Below are positions 1 through 12,573 of a stretch of 64,000 bases of DNA, one piece after another. The position numbers and the translations under genes were made by a program. Numbering within the stretch: position 1 is the stretch's first letter; each line of letters begins with the position of its first letter. The notes under the pieces are model-generated. The model was not told the origin of the DNA. It saw only the letters and a list, made by a program, of their open reading frames with translations, and did no database searches. The stretch is from contig CM028338.1 of assembly GCA_016647705.1 (NCBI GenBank), positions 35,965,176 to 36,029,175 of the forward strand. The letters are read 5' to 3'. The stretch comes from Eucommia ulmoides (Eukaryota > Streptophyta > Magnoliopsida > Garryales > Eucommiaceae).

Positions 1-258
1 CATAAATATAACTCATTAATTTGTGTCGTGTGATCCTAATCGGGGTACATTAAGAGTAAAAGAGGTTTGAGTTGTTTCTACCTAATTTCTTCAAAATCTT
101 CAATACTCTTCATCTCTTTAATATCCATCTCTTTATTTTCAATAATTACTTCATGATTTGATCTTTAATGGAACTCTTACAGTGAAACACTAAACAAACA
201 CGTTAGTTTAACTAAAAACATCAATCTTTAATTGTCCATCAAAATCTCAAGATCAACA
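1..258 (-). repeat. 3' LTR of the copia element, partial
   Basis: This stretch matches 14,921-15,180 at nearly every position, with scattered substitutions. On the minus strand the LTR starts at 258 with TGTTGATCTTG and runs off the window edge. Confidence 0.85.
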
Positions 259-275
259 ATCTCTCCATTTTTTCT
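259..275 (-). promoter_or_regulatory. Polypurine tract of the copia element
   Basis: On the minus strand a purine-rich run ending GGAGAGAT directly abuts the 3' LTR start at 258, the position of the plus-strand primer in LTR elements. A second purine run, AGGGGGAGCATG on the minus strand near 323-334, resembles the G-rich stretch often found upstream in SIRE-like elements. Confidence 0.5.
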
Positions 276-659
276 GATGAGAATTAACTTTGATGTTTTC
301 TTTAAAACAAGAATGTAACCATGCTCCCCCTATATCCGAGGAAGAGTTTTTTAACTCGTTAAGGCATAATCATGAAGATAATTCAATAAATTTATCAGAT
401 ATTCAACAAAGCACAAAATATAGTCAATTCAACGATAAAGATATTTAATAAAGCATAACATAATCATTTCAACAAAGTTCTCCCCTTTTATCAGTGAAAT
501 ACTTAGGCGAACAAATTCTAAATATTAACTAACTCGTTTTAGTGCAATTATGATTTTCCCTTTATATATTCCCCTTTGTCAATTAAATTAAATCAATAAA
601 CATCAAATATATTCTCCCATTTGTCATCTCAAAAAGTGGAGAAGGGGAACCAAAAACAT
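276..659. other. Untranslated 3' region of the copia element
   Basis: This AT-rich stretch lies between the end of pol and the polypurine tract. I see no open frame or recognisable gene. The C-rich words on the plus strand are purine tracts of the minus-strand element. Confidence 0.5.
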
Positions 660-2208
660 CATTCTAGGCAAACATCATTATGCCTAGCCATACCTAAACC
701 TCGGATAATTCTTATAAATTGATCTTCCGCTAAAGGTTTAGTAAATATATAGATAAGCTAATTGGAGATATCAATATATTCAATAGTAATGTCCCTTTTT
801 CTGATTATGATCATGAATAAAATGATGTCTAATCTCTATGTGCTTAGTTCGTGAGTGTTGTGTAGGATTCTTACTTAAACATATAGCACTTTTATTATCG
901 CAATAGATCAAGACTTCCTCCATACATACTCCAAAATTATTTAATTGTTGCTTGATATATAAAATCTAAGTGAAATAATTACCAGCTGCCATGTACTCAG
1001 GCTCAATAGTAGATAAGGCTATAGAGTTTTGTTTCTTGCCAGACCAAGAAACCAAGGTATGTCCTAATAAATGACATGACTTGCTTGTGCTTTTCCGCTC
1101 AACTTTGCAACTGATAAAATCAGTGTCGGAGTAACTAGTCATCTTGAAGTCACTCCCCCTAGGATACCATATTCCTAGGTCACTTATCCCTTTCAAATGT
1201 CGAAAGATCCGCTTAACCGCAGTTAAATGCGATTCTTTAGGACAAGACTGAAATCTAGCACACAAGCAAACACTAAACATAATATTTGGTCTACTAGCAA
1301 TAAGATACAAAAAGCTACCAATCATATCTTGATACATTTTCTCATTTATGTTTTTGCTCGTATTGTCTTTGTTTATCTTTGTAGCTGTTACTATGGGGGT
1401 TTTGTACTCTTTAGCGCTATCCAAGCCATATTTTTTCAGCAACTTTTGGTGTATTTGACTTGGTTTATAAAGATCCCTTATTTGGTTTGCTTGATTTGCA
1501 ACAAAAGAAAGAAATTTAATTCACCCATCATGGTTATTTCAAATTCGACCTGCATTATCTTGGCAAACTCTTGGCAAAAATCCTCATTAGTAGATCCAAA
1601 AAATAATATCATCAACGTAAATTTGTACTAATAGGATATTAGAATCAGTTTTCTTAATAAATAGCGTTATATCACTAAGATCCCTTCGAAAACCATTTTC
1701 GATCAAATATCGACTAAGTCTCTCATACCAAGCTCTCGGAACTTGTTTGAGCTTATACAAAACCTTACGAAGTTTAAACACGTGATTGGGAAATTTATCG
1801 CTCTCAAATCCTTGGGGTTATTCCATATAAACTTCTTTTGCTAGAAAGTCATTCAAGAATGCACTTTTCACATCCATTTGACATAATTTAAAATTACGTG
1901 AATATGCAAAAGCGAGTATCATTCTAATGGCATCTGATCTAGCCACATGAGCATAAGTCTCATCATAATCAATTCCATCAAATTGATTATAGCCATGTAC
2001 AACTAATCTTGCTTTGTTTCTAATTACCACAATAGTTTTATCTTTTTTATTACAAAAAACCCATTTAGTACCAATTACTGGATGAAAATCTGGTCTAGGA
2101 ACTACATACCATAATTTATTACGCTCAAATTAAACTAACTCTTCTTGCATCGCGAAGATCTAAGATTCATCAGTAAACGTCTCATTCACATTTTAGGCTC
2201 AATTTGAG

Positions 2209-2239
<31 letters not shown>

Positions 2240-3740
2240 CAAGATTAATAATATTTCTAAAGTAGGAATGAGTACTTACACCTCTTTCGAAATTACCAAT
2301 GATTTCTCTTACCCACTGTCCCAATACTGTCTTTGTAGCTCATAGTATCGCCAAATCCTCTCCCTTAGGCTCCTATTTTTTAGGTTCCTTTATTGCATCA
2401 TCGCCATGGTTTTGGTTATTTAAAGTTCCTGTATCATCATCATCCAAAACCGTTCTCGATAAAAATGGATCAAATTCCTCAAACACAACATGCTTAAACT
2501 CCTCAACTACTAACGTACGTTTATTATAAACTCTATAAGCTTTACTGTTAGTAGCATATCCAAGGAAAATTTCATAATCAGATTTAGCATCAAATTTACC
2601 TAAATTATCCTTATCATTCAAAATAAAACATTTACAACCAAAAACTTTGAAATAAGATATGTTAGGAGTCTTAGCATTCCACATTTCGTAGGGGGTTTTG
2701 TTAAAACCTCTACGAATAGATACCTGGTTTATCACGTGGCAAGCTGTACTTACCGCTTCAGCCCAAAAATAAGTTGGTAAACAATTTTCATTTAACATTG
2801 TTCTGGCCATTTCCTAAAGCGTCCCATTCTTCCTCTCCACAACACCATTTTGTTATGGTGATCTCGGTGCAGAAAAATTGTAAACATATCCATGCTCATC
2901 ACAATAACTAATTACTTCATCATTTTTTAACTCTATGCCTCTATTACAATGGATATTTATAATAGAGCATTTCTTCTCATTATGAACACGTTTACAAAAT
3001 TTAGAATACACATAAGCAACTTCACTCTTCTTAGCGAGGAAAAACACCCAAGTAAGTCTAAAATAATTATCAACAATAAAAAATGCATAGAATTTACCTC
3101 ATAGACTAGCAATAGTATTTGAACCAAACAAATCAAGATGCAACATTTCAAGACAACTAAACGTGGACGTGTGCATCTTTTTCTTAAATGATGATCTTGA
3201 TTGTTTGTTTAATTGACATGCATCACATACTTTATCTTTCACAAATTTCAAATCGGGTGGGCCAAATACGAGACTTTTCTTAGATGAATTATATAATAAT
3301 TCCATACTAGTATGTCCAAGTCTCCTATGTCAAAACCAACTATTTTTAGATAAAACATTTAGACATGATAAATTTTGAGAAGTAAAATCATCAAATGAAC
3401 ACGTATAAACATTCTCAAAATGTGATGCAACAAGTAAGATACTACTATCATGCCCATTCTTAATTAGGCATCTATTATAATCAAACACAACACTATAACC
3501 TTTGTCACATAATTGAATTATACTAAGCAAGTTATGTTTAAGATCATCCACTAGTAAAACATCTTTAATAATAGTAGTACCATTAACGATATTACCTATA
3601 CCGATAATTTTACCCTTAGCGTTGTCTCCAAATGTCACATGACCTCCATCTTTAGGTGTCAAATATATAAATTTTGATTTATCTCCTGTCATGTGCCAAG
3701 AACAACTACCGTTCAGGAACTATTTGTCCTTGTCTATCAT
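660..3740 (-). pseudogene. copia pol remnant: protease, integrase, reverse transcriptase, RNase H
   Basis: Read on the minus strand, the protease region (about 3,740-3,330) has a recognisable active-site neighbourhood followed by HMTGD, but the catalytic Asp codon is Asn (3,711-3,713). Next come the GAG-pre-integrase zinc region (LGHTSM, CDAC; 3,340-3,099), the integrase core with stops (3,047-2,373), the RT start (NKARLVVHGYNQ, 2,030-1,818), the RT catalytic YVDD box (1,608-1,619) and RNase H (1,442-966; SDTDF and EPEYMAA). The C-terminal tail reaches about 660. Several stops and frameshifts split it into at least seven open pieces. A run of 29 A residues at 2,211-2,239 lies in the integrase-RT linker. 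The order protease-IN-RT-RH is diagnostic of copia. It cannot encode a working polyprotein. Confidence 0.85.
2211..2239. repeat. Poly-A microsatellite in copia pol
   Basis: 29 consecutive A on the plus strand, within the variable linker between the integrase and RT regions. Confidence 0.9.
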
Positions 3741-3786
3741 TGCTTTTAGAATAACCTACAAGGAGCACCTCAAATAGTTCCTAAAT

Positions 3787-5291
3787 GGTACTGGTAGGGC
3801 GTAAAATACACTGCTACTTACTTTCGCAAGTATACGAGGTCTAAGTTTTAATATAGTGGATCTTAAAGATCGGATCGTTCCCACAGAGAAAAGTGTGAAT
3901 AATTGAATACCACAATTTACGTAGTCTCATGTTATCCTGACGATGGAAGACATGATTTAAAATTAAACTAAGCTAAATTACAATTAGTGGGTTAATCTTA
4001 ACTAAGTTGATTAACTAGGGATTGATTTTGTTCTCTTAATACATGTTTGATTTCGTTTTGTTAACAATAACGGAGTTTAGGTATCCGACAATCTCGGTTC
4101 GTAAACTCCTCCGCCACCTCTTCCGAGTGTAAGACGGGGGAATACGCGACTTGGTGTCAACGAAGAGGTCCCCTCAATGTCTTAACGACTCTAGGCCACG
4201 TGAGTCTTGACCCAACATCATCGATTGCACACTAACTAATGCCCTCCCGGGTCGTTAGGTTGTAACGATATGTTTACCCTAGTCCGAATCCAGAGTTACC
4301 TCTCCCAAGTGTCAAACCCTAGTTTCTCAAATTCAACCCTAATACCAATACAAGTATACTAATATCGTCATCAAATGATAAACGCAATCGGATTTAAAAG
4401 CAGCAACCGTTAAAGAAACATACATTAAACCAGACGAGTATTTACATAACTACATCTATCCCTAACTAATCTTTAATTAAACTAACATGTTCTTAGCCAT
4501 TACAATAGTAAATCAAGAGGAGATAATAAATATCAACAATAACATTAAGTACAAAGATGGAAACAAGGGAAGAAAAATCAAATCTCAAAGTGGAATAGTC
4601 CACTTTCGCTAAAGAACAATCCTCCCGAGCTTCCTCTTCTCCATTGATGAACTTCCACTTCTAGCTCTTCAAGAAATGGCCAAGAACACTTCCTAAAACT
4701 AATCTAATCTACTTCCTAAATTATCTAAACCTATCTGAGGTGGAAGGAGCTCTCAAAATATCAACCGGTGCTCTCTCTCTCTCTTCTAGGGTTCTAGGGG
4801 ATTGGTGGAAAAAGGGGTTAAAAAGAAGGTTTGGGAAAATATCTTTAAAATATCTGAAATAGTTATTTCTGCACAGAGTGTCACCACCTAAGCGATGGTT
4901 CACCACTTAGGCGGTGGTTTAAGTCAGTTTAAGCCTCTGTCGGATCTTCGCCTAGGCAGTAGTTTCTCCGCCTAGGCGGTGGCTGTTGGCACAACTTTCT
5001 GACGTTTCCTCGCCTAGGCGGTGGTTCATCCCTTCAGCACTCTAACATTCTGCCTTTTTTCCGCCTAGACGGTGGAACTTTTGCTTAGGCGGTGGTCTTC
5101 ATTCACCGAAATCCTGTTTTTCACATTTTGTTCACCGTTTCTCTACCGTTTTCACTTGTTTATCACCCTTTGACGTCCCTTCACTTGTTTTACACTAAAA
5201 CAAACTAAAAAGAGATTAAATATAACTAATACGCTTGAAAACTAATAAATTAGGTTTCGAAATAGATAGGTTTTTCACACCTATCAGGTAC
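3787..5291 (-). repeat. Solo LTR A (Athila-like family, palindrome-bearing) with 5-bp TSD
   Basis: The LTR is 3,792-5,286 (1,495 bp), minus-oriented, starting TGATAGGTG and ending CTACCA on its own strand. Both sides carry the direct repeat GGTAC (3,787-3,791 and 5,287-5,291), a perfect 5-bp target-site duplication. Nothing internal remains, so it is a solo LTR left by LTR-LTR recombination. At 4,885-5,096 it holds about seven near-palindromic words around CCGCCTAGGCGGTGG. It interrupts the copia element between gag and protease and is related to the LTRs at 17,040, 23,202, 26,757 and 30,826. Confidence 0.88.
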
Positions 5292-6535
5292 CCAGTCTAT
5301 GTGGGTCTGATCTTGTTAGTCAGGATAATTTTAGTTCGTTCTAGATCCAAACTTGTCTGCAGTTAGATATTTTAGAAAAACATCTACGAATAGTATGCCC
5401 CACAGCATTACATTAAAACATCTAACAAGATTTCTGGTTTTAGAAAAGAATTTATGAAAACGTTTTTGCTTAAGATTTTCTGAAACCCAATATCGATTTT
5501 TTTATCAATGATACCTCGTGAACTTCCCAAAAGAATTTTTAAATTATTCTCATCGACAGTGAATTTGAGAACTATTGAATGTAAATCCAATATCTTGGAT
5601 TTCAATTCAATGTTTTTAGATTCATAATCCATCACTTGTTTGTTTAATGTGTTAATTCTACTTTGAAGGGCATTAATTTTATGACACTGAATTTTATAAT
5701 CATGAGTAAGTTCTTCAGAAATATCAAATAAATAATCAAAATCTAAAGGACAAAACCTTGAATATTTAGTTACCTCATCACGAGTGGCCATTAAAGTAAG
5801 CATGGATGATCTTTCACTTCCATATTTTTCTGAGCTACTCGATTCAGAATCATCCCAGGTAGCTTTCATTGATTTCTTTATGCTCTTCTTTCCTTTCTCT
5901 TCTTCTCATTTCTTTTCTTCTCTTTTTCCTTGTCTTTCTTTGGTTCGGAAGTGTCCAGTCTTGTGATAGTTGTAACATTCCATATTTGTTAATTTTTCTT
6001 TCCCCGGAATGTTTGTCTAGTCATCCTTTTGAAATTCTTTGTGAGAAGTGCCATATCGTTTTTTTTGCTCACTGTCAAGACTCACATTATCATTGTCGTC
6101 CTCTTCTTCCTCTTCCTGAACCTTCAATGTCAAGGATTTCTTTTTGATATTCCCCGTATCGTCCTCATATCCTCGAATTGCCATCTCATGGTCATTAGGT
6201 TACCGATGAGGTCATTAATTTCATACTTTGCAAGATCTTGTGCTTCCTCAATCACAGTCACCTTCGGCTCCCACATTTTTGTTAATAATCTCAAGATTTT
6301 TCGAACTTTGTCTTCCATAGCGTAGGATTTTTGAGTTAATTTAGATGGTTACAAATATTATTGAATCTTGTGTACATATCTTAAATCGATTCTGCTTCAC
6401 CCATTTTGAATAATTCGAATTAACGGATTAGGGCGTTGATCTTTGACTATTTCACCAGACTAGTCTCTTCGTGGGTGATTTGCAATTTGTCCCACATTAC
6501 TTTTATCGATGCACAGTTTGAGACCCTGGAATATT
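5292..6535 (-). pseudogene. copia gag, C-terminal part
   Basis: Minus-strand translation gives VRKILRLLTKMWEPKV, followed by EEAQDLAKYEINDLIGNLMT (6,318-6,130), typical of SIRE/Tork gag. A decayed CCHC zinc knuckle follows at about 5,940-5,990 (CYNY..KTGHF, second Cys now Tyr, last Cys missing), then an acidic linker MKATWDDSESSSSE and a coiled-coil stretch (5,869-5,408). Stops and frameshifts break it. The frame continues on the far side of the Athila-like element at 12,574. Confidence 0.75.
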
Positions 6536-8181
6536 TGATGAGTGGTTTATTTATCAACAAATCAAGTACTTTTATATTCAAATATTTTTTGTGTTTTCAA
6601 GTATTTTTGTTAGTTTAATATGTTTTTGTGTTGTTTTGTAGGTTTATAAATAAATGGAAAAAATATGCAAAATCAGTTCAGGTGCATTACTCTAAGGCCC
6701 TTTTTAACAATGATTCAATCCTATTTTGGAAAATCTCAAAACATAGAAGTTGTATATCTACGTCTTATCTTTTCATAGATTTTTGAATTACCTCAATCGG
6801 AGTTCGGACGAGCAAATTAAGGTAAAAATAAAAACCAGGCGTCAGTATTGCCTTGAGCTTGCTGCAACGAGCAAATGGCAGAAACACTACCCTTAGCTCG
6901 CTGTAGTGAGATTTTGCTCGTTACAGCAACGACAGTCAGATCTGACACATTAAATAGATATTTTAGGGTTCATTTTGAATAGATGAGAGATAGGAACAAG
7001 ATAGGAGGCGATTATGGAGCTCTTTGAGGCGATTTTGAAGGCGAAAACACCACGTGATGGCATTTTGATGTGAGATCGATGAAGAAAACATCATTTGTGG
7101 CACATATAGTTGAAGATCAGGAGCCCAAACCTAAAATAAGCTTTTCTCTTCCTTTCTCTCTCCCTAATCTTGTGTTTTGAGTTTGTATTTGTAATTTTGT
7201 GTTGAACATTCATACATATATGAATTTATTGAAAATATTAGACATGGATTTGTCTATGTTGTGTTCGTAATTTAGATCTAGGGCTTAACGTAGTCTCGTT
7301 TGAACCGTGTTATGAATATTTTGTCTATTGTTAGATTTAATTTAATTTTATGCACTCCCTAGGCCTAATGTGTTTGATTCATGTGGCCAATGATTTAGAC
7401 AATATTAAGTTGTGAATTTTATCCTCGGAAGAGGTTGAATTCGTAACCAGATTTGGGAGTGCATAACGTAGGTTGTTGTGAATTTGGGAGAAAATTAACA
7501 CCTAAGTATTGGAGTTGGAAATTTAGGATCTCGTGAGATCGGGAGATAATCGAGTTCTAAATTGATCAATTAGAATCTTCATTAAATTGTGTTTACTATT
7601 TTATCACTTCGATTGTATGCTTGTATATGATATTATTGTTGATTTGAGAATACGGGGTTTGACGCTCGGGAGAAGTAACCCCGGATTCAGACTAGGTTTA
7701 AAACACAACACAAGTTCTAATATTTCTGGAGATTATTAGAACGTGTGCAATCCATGAGGTTAGGGCAAGACACATGTAATCGTTTAAACGCTTGATAGGG
7801 ATATCGGTATTGACGTGGTTGCATATTCACTCACTTTACACTCGGGAGAGGTAGTGAGTGAGTTCAGAAACCTAGATTGTTGAATGAATAGAATTAACTA
7901 ATAATTGCTTAATAGGATAACACGGGAATAACAAGATGAAATCAAACCCCTAGAGCATTAGTGCCTAGATAATCTATATTATATTTTATTTTATTTTTCT
8001 AGTTATTTTAATTTTAAAAACCCAAAATTGGATTGCCTAGATAATGTTAGGTTATGACAATTGCGGTACTTAATGATAATTTAAACAAATTCCTGTGGAT
8101 ACGACAACTCTACTCTTCCTATACTATTAAAACTTGACCTGTACACTTACAGTATCGTAGCGACGAAATAATTCACTGCCA
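6536..8181 (+). repeat. 5' LTR of element E
   Basis: 1,646 bp, TG...CA. It holds imperfect palindromes of the GCTCGCT..AGCGAGC type at about 6,850-6,945 and is 58 bp longer than its partner at 10,986; the extra bases are in that cluster. Confidence 0.92.
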
Positions 8182-8187
8182 AGTTTT

Positions 8188-8205
8188 TGGTGCAGTTTCC
8201 GGGGA
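8188..8205 (+). promoter_or_regulatory. Primer binding site, tRNA-Asp type (mutated)
   Basis: TGGTGCAGTTTCCGGGGA lies 6 bases after the 5' LTR. It differs at a few positions from TGGCGCCGTTGCCGGGGA, the complement of the plant tRNA-Asp 3' end that Athila-type elements use. The better-preserved copy is at 24,932. Confidence 0.8.
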
Positions 8206-8320
8206 TTGGTGTTTTAGATTGTTGTTAATATTGTAAATAAGTAACTTTATTTTAATTTAGGCATTTATGTTATTTTAAATTTTTGTTTTTAGTTTTGTTT
8301 ATTTTACGAGGTACTTAGAG

Positions 8321-9115
8321 ATGGCTGATCAACAAGTCCTCTTGAGTTTTTCTCAACGGGATTCCGAGCCGTTCTATTGTGCTTGGGATAGATACAAGGA
8401 ATTGCTCATTCGGTTCCCCAATCATCATTTCCTAAAGGAGTGTCAATTACTGAACTTCCTCAACGGGTTACAAGACGCAACAAGAACTTGGGTGGAAGGA
8501 GGAAATAGTACCACCTCTTTCTACAACCTAGCCGCGGACGAAGCCTATTTGTCGTTGGAAGACATAGCGGATTTTGATTGTTAAAGTTGGAATTATTCAA
8601 CAAGTCACCAAAACTTGGGAGATAATTTCAACATTTCGACACCATGGATTGACACCCCGGACCTACCTATGGAGTCTTCCCCCACCATGGAAGAGATGTT
8701 CACCACAGTTATGGGGGAAACTCAATTTTTCTTGAGGAAAATGCATAATCGTCTCAATAAACATGAGGATCGTCTTGATAATATTGAGATGACCTGCGTT
8801 GATATCGATGCGATCGTAAAGTCTCTCGAGATGCAAATCGGTCAACTTGTTAGCTACATTGAGACCGAGTCAGAAATGGTGGCACTAAGAGACGCAAAAG
8901 TGACATCCAAATATGAAAGCCACCAGGAGGAACCAAATGCGAGCAGGAGGAACTTGGGAGCATTCAATGACAATGATTTGAATGAGAATGAAACCCAAGC
9001 ATGGATCGACGATGAAGAATCACAAGATGACAGTCGTGATTCTTCACCTTTTGAGATCCAAATTTTGATGCCACCACCGATTCAAGACGATAATATCTAT
9101 GAGGATCCGATGTAG
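8321..9115 (+). pseudogene. Athila-type gag, one in-frame stop
   Basis: A single reading frame of 265 codons starts at the ATG at 8,321 and carries one TAA stop at 8,582-8,584. The first 87 residues hold the Athila gag core (FYCAWDRYKELLIRFPNH, LNFLNGLQDATRTWVEGG, ADEAYLSLEDIA), matching the retrotransposon gag domain. After the stop the frame stays open to 9,115, with a helical stretch and the motif KSLEMQIGQLVSYIETESE, which is typical of Athila gag C-termini, then an acidic tail ending IYEDPM. Athila gag-pol normally runs on into protease and RT; here translation ends and the pol-end motif follows within 250 bp, so pol has been deleted. Gag would package element RNA. No zinc knuckle is visible. 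Confidence 0.85.
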
Positions 9116-10222
9116 CTCATTCCTCCCCCACATTTACCAACTTTCATTCATGCCTACCAAGAAAAAATGTCGAAGTCGAATCTCACATGTCGATTATTTC
9201 CATATCTCGCTAAGCTTGAGGGCGTTCTGAACAAAAACCCATTTATTGTGTTGTATAACACATACAATGGGCGGAAGTCACTCTTTGACGAGTCTTCTCC
9301 AGTGTCAAGCTGAGGACATTAAACCAAACGCTTCTTGGGAAGCAACCCAAGTTTTCAAATAATGGGGCCTGAGGATGCACACTATAGGAGAAAAGGCCCC
9401 ATACTGGTCTCCTTGCCTGGAGCATCACCGCCAACCACACTCAGAGGCGAGATTGTCTCGCCTCCCAGGTACATGTTCTTATTCCTTGGTGTTTAATTTG
9501 AATATTTGTTTGACTTTGAGTTTGGGGGTGAGACACATGTTGGCTTGTGTTGGTTTGGGTTAGGGAATGCTTGTGTATGTGACTTTTCTTCGTATAACCT
9601 GTGTTCTTGTGACCATGCTTTTAGTTATTTTTCTTTTTAGGTTTGTTTAAAAAAATTGTGAGTTTTGTTGAGATGATATGACTTGAAATCGATGATGAGT
9701 TTAGACACGTGATGTTCTCTTAGGTCTTTTGAAACGTATTGCATTGAGATGTCTGTGTGCTTGACTTCTATTAATTAAAATTCACTCTCGACTTGTTACA
9801 CTCGAGCACCATGAATCATGATCACTTGGCCTTTTGGGTACTCGAAAAACATTTATGTGTTGTAGGTAGACTTTGACATCTCATGAACGCTAGAACCCAT
9901 TTGAGTGAAACTTGAGGCGACATACTAGGTGATGTGTTATTGGAGAAATGATTTAGGAATTCTATGGATCATTTGAGAATTTGAAGCTAACCCTAGAAAT
10001 TGTGTACCCCTCATTACCCCTGTTGAGCTTTATTACCTAATTCTTTCATTACCCACTTTTGTGCATCCGACACGCTATATGTTTTTCCACTTCCTAAACC
10101 CGTCACTAATTGGTATTGTTGCATGGATCATTGAGTGTTAGGGTGAGTTTGGGTTGTGTTTGGAAATTCGTTGGCGGATTGGGTTGTATGTTTCATTTTG
10201 TATATGAGTTTTTTTTTTTTTT

Positions 10223-10266
<44 letters not shown>

Positions 10267-10967
10267 GTTGTAGTATTGTGGTGAGTATACCGTTTGTCCC
10301 TTTGGTTTTTCCCTGCAACATTGGGGACAGTGTTCAGTTTGAGTTTGGGGGTATGGTTCTCACCTAAAAAAAAATTATGTTTTTGTTTGTATTGTGAATA
10401 ATATCATGTGGGACAGATGGAAACAATACAAGTAACGAAAAGGAGAGCCATTGAAATTTTTTCTTGGAAATCATGCAAAATCCATGAGTTGTGATACATA
10501 CCTAGGGTGATTTGAGCCTAAAAATGACATTTTCATCTACCTTTTACTCTAGCCATACATTACAACCCTCGAAGTCCTTTTGATCTCTAATGACATATGT
10601 ACCTATATAATTAGTGGAGAGTGACACAAAAAAAATGGGCCTATGGTTGTTCTTTCATACATTTCTTTGAGATCGCTCAATGTCTCCTTAGTACATAAAT
10701 TTATTCGAGGTCGATTGGTTGGGTGAGAGTGATTGTGCACGCACGGACACATCTAGAGTCTTAAGTGGATTGAAATTAAGGCCTAAAGTCGAAAATCTAG
10801 ATAATCTCAATGTGTGCATTTCTTTTGAGCTTGGAGCATTTAGTGTCGTTAGAGATTCTTGCATGGTCATCGATTCGATATAAAACTCACATTTTATTTG
10901 TAGTGTTTTAGTACTTGATTTATGTTTTTCTTTATTTTCTTTTCTTTTGCTTGAGGATAAACAAACG
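9116..10967 (+). other. Non-coding interior of element E
   Basis: I see no credible coding frame. At 9,301-9,355 there is a variant of the plant Athila-type sequence that normally follows the pol stop (...TTAAACCAAACGCTTCTTGG, then GGAAGCAACCCAAG). The motif TTTGAGTTTGGGGGT, also the core of the polypurine tract, occurs here at 9,515 and 10,338. A long T-run and A-run occupy 10,209-10,260. Confidence 0.6.
10209..10260. repeat. Adjacent poly-T and poly-A runs
   Basis: 17 T (10,209-10,225), then GT, then 33 A (10,228-10,260). They form a potential perfect A:T hairpin inside element E. Confidence 0.9.
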
Positions 10968-10985
10968 TTTGAGTTTGGGGGTATC
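10968..10985 (+). promoter_or_regulatory. Polypurine tract of element E
   Basis: GAGTTTGGGGGTATC abuts the 3' LTR start (TGATGAG at 10,986), in the position expected for the plus-strand primer. Element D has nearly the same sequence at 26,740-26,756. Confidence 0.75.
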
Positions 10986-12573
10986 TGATGAGAGATTTAT
11001 TTACCAACAAATCAAGTACTTTTAAAATAAAATATTTGTGTGTTTTCAAGTGTTTTTGTTAGTTTAATGTGCTTTTGTGTTGTTTTGTAGGTTTATAAAT
11101 AAATGGAAAAAATATGCAAAATCAGTTCAGGTGCAGTAACGTCAAGGCCCTTTTTGACAATAATTCAATCCGATTTTGGAAAATCTCAAAACATAGAAGT
11201 TGTATATCTACGTCTTAGTTTTCCATAGGTTTTTGAATCACCTCAATCGGAGTTCGTACAAGAAAGTTGCGATAAATATACAAACCAGGCGTCAGTATTG
11301 TCTTGAGCTCGCTGTAGCGACGACAATCAGATCTGACACTTTTAATAGATATTTTAGGGTTCATTTTGAATAGATGAGAGATAGGAACAAGAGAGAAGGT
11401 GATTTTGGAGCTCTTTGAGGCAATTTTGAAGGTGAAAACATTGGGCGATGGGATTTTGATGAGAGATCGATGAAGAAAACATCATTTGTAGCACGTATAG
11501 TTGAAGATCTGGAGCCCAAACCTACAATAAGATTTTTTGTTCCTTTCTCTATCCCTAATCTTGTGTTTTGAGTTTGTATTTGTAATTGTGTGTCTAACAT
11601 TTGTACATATATGAATTTATTGAGAAGATTAGCTATAGATTTGTCTATATTGTATTCGTAATTTAGATATAGGGCTTGACGTAGTCTCGTTTGAACCGTG
11701 TTGTGAATATTTTGTCTATTATTAGATTTAATTCCATTTTATGCACACCCTAGGCCTAATGTGTTTGATTCATGTGGTCAATGATTAAGACAATAGTAGG
11801 TTTCGAATTTTATACTCGAGAAAGGTTAAATTCGTAACTAGATTTGGGAGTGCATAACGTAAGTTGTTGTGAATCCGGGAGGAAATCAACACCTAAGTAT
11901 TCGAGTCGGGAATTTAGGATCTCATGAGATTGGGAGGTAATCGAGTTCGAAATTGATCAATTAGAATCGTCATTTAATTGTGTTTACCGTTTTATCACTT
12001 TCATTGTATGCTTATATATGATATTGTGATTGATTTGAGAATACGGGGTTTGACGATCGGGAGAGATAACCCCGGATTCGGATTAGGTTTAAAACACAAC
12101 ATAAGTTCTAATGTTACGGGAGATTATTAGAACATGTGCAATCTATTAGGTTGGGAAAAGATGCATGTAATTGTTTAAACGCTTGATAGGGATATCGGTG
12201 TTGACGTGGTTGCATATTCTCTCACTTTATACTCGGGAGAGGTAGTGAGTGGGTTTTAAAAATCTAGATTGTTCAATGAACGGAATTAACTAATAATTTC
12301 TTAATAGGATAACACGGGAATAACGAGATGAAATCAAGCCCCTAGAACATTAGTGCATAGATAATTCATATTATATTTTTTTGTTTTTGTTTTTGTAGTT
12401 ATTTTAGTTTAAAAAACCCAAAATTGGATCACCTAGATAAAGTTAGGTTACGAAAATTGCGATATTTAACGACAATTTAAACAAATCCTTGTGGATACGA
12501 CAACCCTACTCTTCCTAATTAAAACTTGACTCGTACACTTACGGTATCGTAGTGACGAAATAATTCGCTACCA
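10986..12573 (+). repeat. 3' LTR of element E
   Basis: 1,588 bp, aligned with 6,536-8,181 along its length with scattered substitutions. It lacks about 58 bp of the near-palindrome cluster. It is followed by ATATT, the target-site duplication. Confidence 0.92.

Larger units (their letters stand above)
6536..12573 (+). mobile_element. Element E: complete non-autonomous Athila-like LTR retrotransposon with 5-bp TSD
   Basis: Two direct LTRs (6,536-8,181 and 10,986-12,573) both start TGATGAG and end near TACCA or TGCCA. They flank a 2.8-kb interior with a tRNA-Asp-like primer site, a gag-only pseudogene and a polypurine tract. The perfect direct repeat ATATT lies on both sides (6,531-6,535 and 12,574-12,578). 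No protease, RT or integrase is present, so it depended on another element. It sits in copia gag, whose frame resumes across it. The LTRs look about 90% alike by eye, so it is not a recent insertion. Confidence 0.93.

Noticed and set aside
4885-5096. Repeated CCGCCTAGGCGG words suggested a CRISPR-like or satellite array.
   Set aside because: Spacing and unit sequence are irregular, there are no fixed-length spacers, and the cluster lies inside an LTR of a plant genome.
8663-9440. Minus-strand frames across element E.
   Set aside because: They are shadows of the plus-strand gag, which has clear Athila motifs, or lie in its non-coding interior.
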